Origin: Megaleporinus macrocephalus
Lineage: Eukaryota > Chordata > Actinopteri > Characiformes > Anostomidae
Assembly (NCBI GenBank): GCA_021613375.1
Contig: CM038708.1
Span: forward strand, 32,924,059 to 32,988,058
Length of the DNA stretch: 64,000 nucleotides
Reading direction: 5' to 3'
Positions 35,692 to 47,720 of this stretch are shown in pieces. Made by a program: the position numbers and the translations under genes. How positions within the stretch are numbered: the first letter of the stretch is position 1; every line of letters starts with the position of its first letter. The notes beneath the pieces were generated by a model. It saw nothing but the letters and a program-made list of their open reading frames with translations, was not told where the DNA came from and made no database searches.

Positions 35692-38600
35692 ATACTGTTC
35701 TAGACGCTGTACACTGACTACTTTACACTGTTCTACAATCTGTACACTGACTACTTTACACTGTTCTACAAGCTGTACACTGACTACTTTACACTGTTCT
35801 ACAAGCTGTACACTGACTACTTTACACTGTTCTACATGCTGTACACTGACTACTTTACACTGTTCTACAATCTGTACACTGACTACTTTACACTGTTATA
35901 CAAGCTGTACACTGACTACTTTACACTGTTCTACAATCTGTACACTAACTACTTTACACTGTTCTACAAGCTGTACACTGACTACTTTACACTGTTCTAC
36001 AAGCTGTACACTGACTACTTTACACTGTTCTACAAGCTGTACACTGACTACTTTATAATGTTATACAATCTGTACACTGACTACTTTACACTGTTATACA
36101 AGCTGTACACTGACTACTTTACACTGTTCTACAATCTGTACACTGACTACTTTACACTGTTCTACAATCTGTACACTGACTACTTTACACTGTTCTACAA
36201 GCTGTACACTGACTACTTTACACTGTTCTACAAGCTGTACACTGACTACTTTACACTGTTCTACAATCTGTACACTGACTACTTTACACTGTTATACAAG
36301 CTGTACACAGACTACTTTACACTGTTATACAAGCTGTACACTGACTACTTTACACTGTTCTACAATCTGTACACTGACTACTTTACACAGTTCTACAAGC
36401 TGTACACTTACTACTTTACACTGTTCTACAAGCTGTACACTGACTACTTTACACTGTTCTACACGCTGTACACTGACTACTTTACACTGTTCTACAATCT
36501 GCACACTGACTACTTTACACTGTTCTACATGCTGTACACTGACTACTTTACACTGTTCTACAATCTGTACACTGATTACTTTACACTGTTATACAAGCTG
36601 CACACTGACTACTTTACACTGTTCTACAAGCTGTACACTGACTACTTTACACTGTTCTACAATCTGTACACTGACTACTTTACACTGTTCTACAAGCTGC
36701 AGACTTACGACTTTACACTGTTCTACAAGCTGTACACTGACTACTTTACACTGTTCTACAAGCTGTACACTGACTACTTTACACTGTTATACAAGCTGTA
36801 CACAGACTACTTTACACTGTTATACAAGCTGTACACTGACTACTTTACACTGTTCTACAATCTGTACACTGACTACTTTACACAGTTCTACAAGCTGTAC
36901 ACTTACTACTTTACACTGTTCTACAAGCTGTACACTGACTACTTTACACTGTTCTACACGCTGTACACTGACTACTTTACACTGTTCTACAATCTGCACA
37001 CTGACTACTTTACACTGTTCTACATGCTGTACACTGACTACTTTACACTGTTCTACAATCTGTACACTGATTACTTTACACTGTTCTACAAGCTGCACAC
37101 TTACTACTTCACACTGTTCTACAAGCTGTACACTTACTACTTTACACTGTTCCACAAGCAGTACACTGACTACTTTACACTGTTATACAAGCTGTACACT
37201 GACTACTTTACACTGTTATACAAGCTGTACACTTACTACTTTACACTGTTATACAAGCTGTACACTGACTACTTTACACTGTTCTACAAGCTGTAAACTG
37301 ACTACTTTACACTGTTCTACAAGCTGTACACTGACTACTTTACACTGTTCTACAAGCTGTACACTGACTACTTTACACTGTTCTACAATCTGTACACTTA
37401 CTACTTTACACTGTTCTACAAGCTGTACACTTACTACTTTACACTGTTCTACAAGCTGTACACTGACTACTTTACACTGTTCTACAAGCAGTACACTGAC
37501 TACTTTACACTGTTCTACAAGCTGTACACTGACTACTTACACTGTTCTACAAGCTGTACACTGACTACTTTACACTGTTTTACAAACTGTACACTGACTA
37601 CTTTACACTGTTCTTCAAGCTGTACACTGACTACTTTACACTGTTCTACAAGCTGTACACTGACTACTTTACACTGTTCTACAAGCTGTACACTGACTAC
37701 TTTACACTGTTCTACAAGTTGTACACTGAATACTTCACTGTTCTACAATCTGTGTACTGACTACTTTACACTGTTCAACAAGCTGTACACTGACTACTTT
37801 ACACTGTTCTAGAAGCTGTACACTGAATACTTTACACTGTTCTACAAGTTATACACTGACTACTTTACACTGTTCTACAAGCAGCACACTTACTACTTTA
37901 CACTGTTCTACAAGCTGTACACTGACTACTTTACACTGTTCTACAAGCTGTACACTGACTACTTTACACTGTTCTACAAGCTGTACACTGACTACTTTAC
38001 ACTGTTCTACAAGCTGTACACTGACTACTTTACACTGTTTTACAAGCTGTACACTGACTACTTTACACTGTTCTGCAAGCTGTTCACTGACTACTTTACA
38101 CTGTTCTACAAGCTGTTCACTGACTACTTTACACTGTTATACAAGCTGTACACTGACTACTTTACACTGTTATACAAGCTGTACACTGACTACTTTACAC
38201 TGTTCTACAAGCAGCACACTGACTACTTTACACTGTTCTACAAGCTGTACACTTACTGCTTTACACTTTTCTACAAGCTGTACACTGACTACTTTACACT
38301 GTTATACAAGCTGTACACTGACTACTTTACACTGTTATACAAGCTCTACACTGACTACTTTACACTGTTATACAAGCTCTACACTGACTACTTTACACTG
38401 TTCTACAAGCTGTACACTGACTACTTTACACAGTTCTACAAGCTGTACACTGACTACTTTACACTGTTCTACAAGCTGTACACTTACTACTTTACACTGT
38501 TCTACAAGCTGTACACTGACTACTTTACACTATTCTACAAGCTGTACACTGACTACTTTACACTGTTCTACAATCTGTACACTAACTACTTTACACTGTT

Positions 38601-41600
38601 CTACAAGCTGTACACTGACTACTTTACACTGTTATACAAGCTGTACACTGACTACTTTATAATGTTATACAATCTGTACACTGACTACTTTACACTGTTA
38701 TACAAGCTGTACACTGACTACTTTACACTGTTCTACAATCTGTACACTGACTACTTTACACTGTTCTACAAGCTGTACACTGACTACTTTACACTGCTCT
38801 ACAATCTGTACACTGACCACTTTACACTGTTCTACAATCTGTACACTGACTACTTTACACTGTTCTACAAGCTGTACACTGACTACTTTACACTGTTCTA
38901 TAATCTGTACACTGACTACTTTACACTGTTCTACAAGCTGTACACTGACTACTTTACACTGTTCTACAAGCTGTACACTGACTACTTTACACTGTTCTAC
39001 AAGCTGTACACTGACTACTTTACACTGTTCTACAAGCTGTACACTGACTACTTTACACTGTTCTACAAGCTGTACACTGACTACTTTACACTGTTCTACA
39101 AGCTGTACCCTGACTACTTTACACTGTTCTACAATCTGTACACTGACTACTTTACACTGTTCTACAAGCTGTACACTGACTACTTTACACTGTTCTACAA
39201 GCTGTACACTGACTACTTTACACTGTTCTACAAGCTGTACACTGACTACTTTACACTGTTCTACAATCTGTACACTGACTACTTTACACTGTTCTACAAG
39301 CTGTACACTGACTACTTTACACTGTTCTACAATCTGTACACTGACTACTTTACACTGTTCTACAAGCTGTACACTGACTACTTTACACTGTTCTACAAGC
39401 TGTACACTGACTACTTTACACTGTTATACAAGCTGTACACTGACTACTTTACACTGTTATACAAGCTGTACACTGACTACTTTACACTGTTATACAAGCT
39501 GTACACTGACTACTTTACACTGTTCTACAAGCTGTACACTGACTACTTTACACAGTTCTACAAGCTGTACACTGACTACTTTACACTGTTCTACAAGCTG
39601 TACACTGACTACTTTACACTGTTCTACAGGCTGTACACTGACTACTTTACACTGTTCTACAATCTGTACACTGACTACTTAACATTGTTCTACAAGCTGT
39701 ACAATGACTACTTTACACTGTTCTACAAGCTGTACACTGACTACTTTACACTGTTCTACAAGCTGTACACTGACTACTTTACACTGTTATACAAGCTGTA
39801 CACTTACTACTTTACACTGTTATACAAGCTCTACACTGACTACTTTACACTGTTCTACAAGCTGTACACTGACTACTTTACACAGTTCTACAAGCTGTAC
39901 ACTGACTACTTTACACTGTTCTACAAGCTGTACACTTACTACTTTACACTGTTCTACAAGCTGTACACTGACTACTTTACACTATTCTACAAGCTGTACA
40001 CTGACTACTTTACACTGTTCTACAATCTGTACACTAACTACTTTACACTGTTCTACAAGCTGTACACTGACTACTTTACACTGTTCTACAAGCTGTACAC
40101 TGACTACTTTACACTGTTCTACAAGCTGTACACTGACTACTTTATAATGTTATACAATCTGTACACTGACTACTTTACACTGTTATACAAGCTGTACACT
40201 GACTACTTTACACTGTTCTACAATCTGTACACTGACTACTTTACACTGTTCTACAAGCTGTACACTGACTACTTTACACTGTTCTACAATCTGTACACTG
40301 ACCACTTTACACTGTTCTACAATCTGTACACTGACTACTTTACACTGTTCTACAAGCTGTACACTGACTACTTTACACTGTTCTACAATCTGTACACTGA
40401 CTACTTTACACTGTTCTACAAGCTGTACACTGACTACTTTACACTGTTCTACAAACTGTACACTGACTACTTTACACTGTTCTTCAAGCTGTACACTGAC
40501 TACTTTACACTGTTCTTCAAGCTGTACCCTGACTACTTTACACTGTTCTACAATCTGTACACTGACTACTTTACACTGTTCTACAAGCTGTACCCTGACT
40601 ACTTTACACTGTTCTACAATCTGTGCACTGACTACTTTACACTGTTCTACAATCTGTTCACTGACTACTTTACACTGTTATACAAGCTGCACACTGACTA
40701 CTTTACACTGTTCTACAAGCTGTACACTGACTACTTTACACTGTTCTACAATCTGTACACTGACTACTTTACACTGTTATACAAGCTGTACACTGACTAC
40801 TACACAATGTTCTACAAGCTGTACACTGACTACTTTACACTGTTCTACAGGCTGTACACTGACTACTTTACACTGTTCTACAATCTGTACACTGACTACT
40901 TTACACTGTTCTACAAGCTGTACACTGACTACTTTACACTGTTATACAAGCTGTACACTGACTACTTTACACTGTTATACAAGCTGTACACTGACTACTT
41001 TACACTGTTCTACAAGCTGTACACTGACTACTTTACACTGTTCTACAAGCTGTACACTGACTACTTTACACTGTTATACAATCTGTACACTGACTACTTT
41101 ACACTGTTTACAAGCTGTACACCTGACTACTTTACACTGTTCTACAATCTGTACACTGACTACTTTACACTGTTCTACAAGCTGTACACTGACTACTTTA
41201 CATGTTCTACAATCTGTACACTGACTACTTTACACTGTTCTACAAGCTGTACACTGACTACTTTACACTGTTCTACAAGCTGTACACTGACTACTTTACA
41301 CACCTTACGACTTTACACTGTTCTACAAGCTGTACACTGACTACTTTACACTGTTCTACAAGCTGTACACTGACTACTTTACACTGTTATACAAGCTGTA
41401 CACAGACTACTTTACACTGTTATACAAGCTGTACACTGACTACTTTACACTGTTCTACAAGCTGTACACTGACTACTTTACACAGTTCTACAAGCTAAGC
41501 TGTACACTTACTACTTTACACTGTTCTACAAGCTGTACACTGACTACTTTACACTGTTCTACACGCTGTACACTGACTACTTTACACTGTTCTACAATCT

Positions 41601-43938
41601 GCACACTGACTACTTTACACTGTTCTACATGCTGTACACTGACTACTTTACACTGTTCTACAATCTGTACACTGACTACTTTACACTGTTCTACAAGCTG
41701 TACACTGACTACTTTACACTGTTCTACAAGCTGTACACTGACTACTTTACACTGTTCTACATGCTGTACACTGACTACTTTACACTGTTCTACAAGCTGT
41801 ACCCTGACTACTTTACACTGTTCTACAATCTGTACACTGACTACTTTACACTGTTCTACAAGCTGTACACTGACTACTTTACACTGTTATACAAGCTGTA
41901 CACTTACTACTTTACACTGTTCTACAAGCTGTACACTGACTACTTTACACTGTTCTACAAGCAGTACACTGACTACTTTACACTGTTCTACAAGCTGTAC
42001 ACTGACTACTTTACACTGTTCTACAAGCTGTACACTTACTACTTTACACTGTTCTACAAGCTGTACACTGACTACTTTACACTGTTCTACACGCTGTACA
42101 CTGACTACTTTACACTGTTCTACAAGCTGTACACTGACTACTTTACACTGTTCTACAATCTGTACACTGACTACTTTACACTGTTCTACAATCTGTACAC
42201 TGACTACTTTACACTGTTCTACAAGCTGTACACTGACTACTTTACACTGTTCTACAAGCTGTACACTGACTACTTTACACTGTTTTACAAACTGTACACT
42301 GACTACTTTACACTGTTCTACAAGCTGTACCCTGACTACTTTACACTGTTCTACAATCTGTACACTGACTACTTTACACTGTTCTACAATATGTGCACTG
42401 ACTACTTTACACTGTTCTACAATCTGTTCACTGACTACTTTACACTGTTATACAAGCTGCACACTGACTACTTTACACTGTTCTACAAGCTGTACACTGA
42501 CTACTTTACACTGTTCTACAATCTGTACACTGACTTCTTTACACTGTTCTACAAGCTGCACACTTACTACTTTACACTGTTCTACAAGCTGTACACTGAC
42601 TACTTTACACTGTTCTACAAGCTGTACACTGACTACTTTACACTGTTATACAAGCTGTACACAGACTACTTTACACTGTTCTAGAATCTGTACACTGACT
42701 ACTTTACACAGTTCTACATGCTGTACACTGACTACTTTACACTGTTCTACAATCTGTACACTGACTACTTTACACTGTTCTACAAGCTGTACACTGACTA
42801 CTTTACACTGTTCTACAAGCTGTACACTTACTACTTTACACTGTTCTACAATCTGTACACTGACTACTTTACACTGTTCTACAAGCTGTACACTGACTAC
42901 TTTACACTGTTCTACAAGCTGTACACTTACTACTTTACACTGTTCTACAAGCTGTACACTGACTACTTTACACTGTTCTACACGCTGTACACTGACTACT
43001 TTACACTGTTCTACAAGCTGTACACTGACTACTTTACACTGTTCTACAAGCTGTACACTGACTACTTTACACTGTTCTACAATCTGTACACTGACTACTT
43101 TACACTGTTCTACAAGCTGTACACTGACTACTTTACACTGTTCTACAAGCTGTACACTGACTACTTTACACTGTTTTACAAACTGTACACTGACTACTTT
43201 ACACTGTTCTTCAAGCTGTACCCTGACTACTTTACACTGTTCTACAATCTGTACACTGACTACTTTACACTGTTCTACAAGCTGTACCCTGACTACTTTA
43301 CACTGTTCTACAATCTGTGCACTGACTACTTTACACTGTTCTACAATCTGTTCACTGACTACTTTACACTGTTATACAAGCTGCACACTGACTACTTTAC
43401 ACTGTTCTACAAGCTGTACACTGACTACTTTACACTGTTCTACAATCTGTACACTGACTTCTTTACACTGTTCTACAAGCTGCACACTTACTACTTTACA
43501 CTGTTCTACAAGCTGTACACTGACTACTTTACACTGTTCTACAAGCTGTACACTGACTACTTTACACTGTTATACAAGCTGTACACAGACTACTTTACAC
43601 TGTTATACAAGCTGTACACTGACTACTTTACACTGTTCTACAATCTGTACACTGACTACTTTACACTGTTCTACAAGCTGTACACTGACTACTTTACACT
43701 GTTCTACAAGCTGTACACTGACTACTTTACACTGTTCTACAAGCTGTACAATGACTACTTTACACTGTTCTACAATCTGTGCACTGACTACTTTACACTG
43801 TTCTACAATCTGTTCACTGACTACTTTACACTGTTATACAAGCTGTACACTGACTACTTTACACTGTTATACAAGCTGTACCCTGACTACTTTACACTGT
43901 TCTACAAGCTGTACACTGACTACTTTACACTGTTATAT
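35692..43938 (+). repeat. Giant 33-bp minisatellite, about 250 monomers (U2)
   Basis: The first 1.6 kb and the last 2.3 kb match the U1 array monomer for monomer: 17853-19313 equals 35836-37296, and 23093-25402 equals 41629-43938. The middle (about 37300-41600) differs in length and order. It contains irregular joints: a two-base deletion near 37537, the TTTACAAGCTGTACACCTGAC joint near 41107, ACATGTTC near 41202 and ACACACCTTACGAC near 41300. Confidence 0.97.
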
Positions 43939-44667
43939 CATTACATTAAATACCTAAACCTCTAGCAATAACTTGTCTCAGACTCCAGGAAATGTATTCA
44001 AAACCATTGGGAGAGGGATTTTAGAGACATTAAACTCTTCAGATATCTGGTTCCCATCACCACCACTGTGAACAGTTCTAACTGAGTATGTTTCTCTTGA
44101 ATACAACATTTCACACTAAATCAGTTTGAATGACCTTTTTTGTGGAAATAGATTCATAATAAGCAAAACAGTTATTTTGAGGGTGTGAAGGCAGTGTGAG
44201 CAGCTTCCTTTCTGTTTTCTAGTTCAGAAGGTCTTCCACATGTTAACTGAGATCTTACACATCACCTCACTGTCTTAACACTGTCTTATTTAACAGTCGT
44301 ATCTTCCCAGCCAACTCTTAAGAAATAGTTGAGTGAATACACATACAGGACTTCTTAAGAGTTTGAGAGCCTTTATCATTTTATCATGGTCAGGTTTTTA
44401 TTTAACTCATAACAGGAAATAACGAGAACCAAATAAAGACCATCATCCACGTTTTAAACGAAGTGTTCCAAAATGAAATGTCGTTGCTGGTAAAAGTATG
44501 TAAAGGTTTAGAAAGATCAGTGAATCTCCACCATCAAACTTGTCTTACTCAAAAATTTCTGTCAATCTCAGAAAATTATTTGCCGATGTTCTGGAGAAAG
44601 TTCTAAAACCATTTCTGAAGAGTTTAGAGTTTAGAGTTTAGAGTGATGCACTAGTGTAAAAATTCAA
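43939..44667 (+). other. Non-coding tail of unit U2
   Basis: Counterpart of 25403-26131, no gene seen. Confidence 0.7.
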
Positions 44668-45299
44668 AACCGCTGTTGCTCTTCCCTGGAGTGGAAATTC
44701 AACAAAAAATCCAAGACTAGGTCGTAGAATATTCTAGAAATCACAAAGATAAGGATATATAGACCTACAGGATATAGATATATTACCCTGGTGTTCACAA
44801 ATCAACAACACTGAACTAGGTTATTATCTATGGAAGGATATCAAGGAGGAAGTCACTACTCTCCAGTTAGAACATTTCTGTCTGTTTAAAGTTTCCCAAA
44901 GACCACCAGGATGAGCCAGAGGACCACTGAAATAATCCCAAACGTGAAACATGGTGGTGACAGTATCATGGTTTTGGGCTGCTGTGCTGCTGTTGGATCA
45001 GGACAGCTTGTGATTGAGCTATGAACTCAGTTGTAGGTATATCAGTTCTAGTGTGTGGTTCTCTCTCTGTTAGTAAAGTCAGAGCTCTTGTGCTATTTCA
45101 TAATTCTATTTCTTAACTGTTGAAAGTTACACAACTACAGGTTAGATTAGATCTTCACAAGATGAAGACCATAATTTGCTGCTTCACTGCCTCCAAAACT
45201 GCAAGAAGACGCCCAGCACAACTGACTACACTCCACAGTCAGAATAACTTTCTCATCTGAGTAACTTCAGTCAGAACTCCACTCTTTCTACACCTTTTT

Positions 45300-47602
45300 A
45301 TGAAAATGAAGCCAAACACGTTTCTACTTTTAGCAGGAATCATGTTTCTGTCTGCTCATCTCTGCTTTGCTGGAAAAAATCAATCTAAGCCGGTAAGATT
45401 AAGTAGAACTTCTGCAGTTAAAGTAGAATATATTTTTGTAGATATTTAATAAATGATGCTGGCTTTAAGAAACTGTGACTCATTTCTATGAAAAAAAAAA
45501 AGTTTAAAGGCTTTCTGGTAAAAGTGCATTTGTTGATTTTCATAGTGAAATAAGTAAATACTAATTTTAGTGTACAATTTAAATTTGTATGCAGAATTTA
45601 GTGCATAGGGGGAAAACATGTACAGCATGCCATAATGTTTGCACCGGTATTATTATACTTTTATAATATATATAATTGTTATTATTTGTGAAGTATAAAA
45701 TTATTTATTTATTCATTTATTTTTCTCTGGGAATCACTGGTGTAAAGCATAATGATATTTATTTATTTATTTTTTAGTCTCTGGGAATCACTGGTGTGAA
45801 AGATAATGTTATTTAATTATTTATTTATTTATTTATTTATTAGTCTCTGGGAATCACTGGTGTAAAAGATAATGTTATTTATTTATTTATTTATTTATTA
45901 GTCTCTGGGAATCACTGGTGTAAAGCGTAATGATATTTATTTATTTATTTATTAGTCTCTGGGAATCAATGGTATAAAGCAGAATGATATTTATTAATTT
46001 ATTTATTTATTCATTTTTATTTATTTATTAGTCTCTGGGAATCACTGGTGTAAAGCATAATGACATTTATTTATTTATTTATTTATTTATTAATTCATTT
46101 ATTTATTTTTTAGTCTCTGGGAATCACTGGTGTAAAGGATAATGTTATTTATTTATTTATTTATTTATTTATTAGTCTCTGGGAATCACTGGTATAAAGC
46201 ATAATGATATTTGTTTCTGTTGTTTGTAAGAAAATATAGATATTATTTGTTACTAAAGCTTATGCAGATACCGGTTTGGCTGTATAAACTAATAGGTTTG
46301 TTATACTGATTATTGGTTATAAATAATCTCTAGTAGTTTTAATAAAAGAACACTTGTTAGTTTAACTCTTGTTTATCATTTAAAAAGTAATGTAAGTAAT
46401 GACTGTTGCTGTTCCTCTGTTTTTTAAGAACATTACACAAAAACCAAAGACTCCTCCGGTTAAATGGGTAAGAATATATGTACAACTCAGCTGTCAGAAT
46501 ATCTGCATAATTATATGGTATCATGTGAACAGAGTGGTTTAAATTTCCATTTTAGAAAAACCTACTTACCGAGTCTCAGCAGTGATGATAGGAACCAGAC
46601 ATCTGAAGTGTTTTATATGACTGAAAGCTTCCTCACAGCAAGTCTGATACTTTGTGTCTGAGACGTAGTTTTACAGTATTTCTGGAAAAGTTTTAACCTC
46701 GAGTGTGTGTTTTTAAGTCGTTCTTCGTGAAGTGGTACATGCAGGCATTGTAAAGTAATATAGCAATCAAAGACAATGTACGTTTTTCAGATTGACCCTA
46801 TTTTTCTTTATCATACTATAATACTACATACTATTTACTATTATCATACTTTAATACTACATACTATTTACTATTATCATACTATAATACTACATACTAT
46901 TTACTATTATCATACTATAATACTACATACTATTTACTATTATCATACTTTAATACTACATACTATTTACTATTATCATACTATAATACTACATACTATT
47001 TACTAATATCATACTATAATACTACACACTATTTACTATTATCATACTATAATACTACATACTATTTACTAATATCATACTATAATACTACACACTATTT
47101 ACTATTATCATACTATAATACTACATACTATTTACTAATATCATACTATAATACTACATACTATTTACTATTATCATACTTTAATACTACATACTATTTA
47201 CTATTATCAAAACTACATATACAGTCCAGAAGACGTTGGTTCGTTGGTGGTATTTTATTGTAAAAAACATCTCATTACTGTTCGTACCACCACCAGTTTA
47301 AAAACCTGTTTTTTTTACAATAGAGGATTAACATCAAACTCTAAACAACTCTGTTCACATGTCAGTTACTGAATTATGCAGCATGAAGCAGTGGATTATC
47401 TTTTAATGCAACATACATTTTAGCATCTGGTTTAATCTGGATTAGGTTAGTTTGAGCCAGAAAACGACAAAATATGCAGAGCAGTACTTTAGAACCAGGA
47501 CCACACTAAACAGTAATAACCTAATTTAAGACTGTTATATCTCAGTGCTCATAATAACAGTTAATACAACATACTCCTGATCATCAGAATGACTTTTGTC
47601 TC

Positions 47603-47643
<41 letters not shown>

Positions 47644-47651
47644 TGTGTGTA

Positions 47652-47720
<69 letters not shown>

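Larger units (their letters stand above)
26132..44667 (+). repeat. Tandem unit U2 (about 15 kb plus a 3.5-kb LTR element)
   Basis: The unit begins with the same ACCACTGTTACTCTTCCCTGG sequence as U1. The LTR element interrupts it at position 26153/29667. From about 32569 rightwards U2 is almost identical to U1 from about 14576; left of that point the two are clearly diverged. Confidence 0.85.

Noticed and set aside
17709..43938. CRISPR-like regular spacing
   Set aside because: There are no unique spacers between repeats, monomers are head-to-tail, and the genome is eukaryotic.
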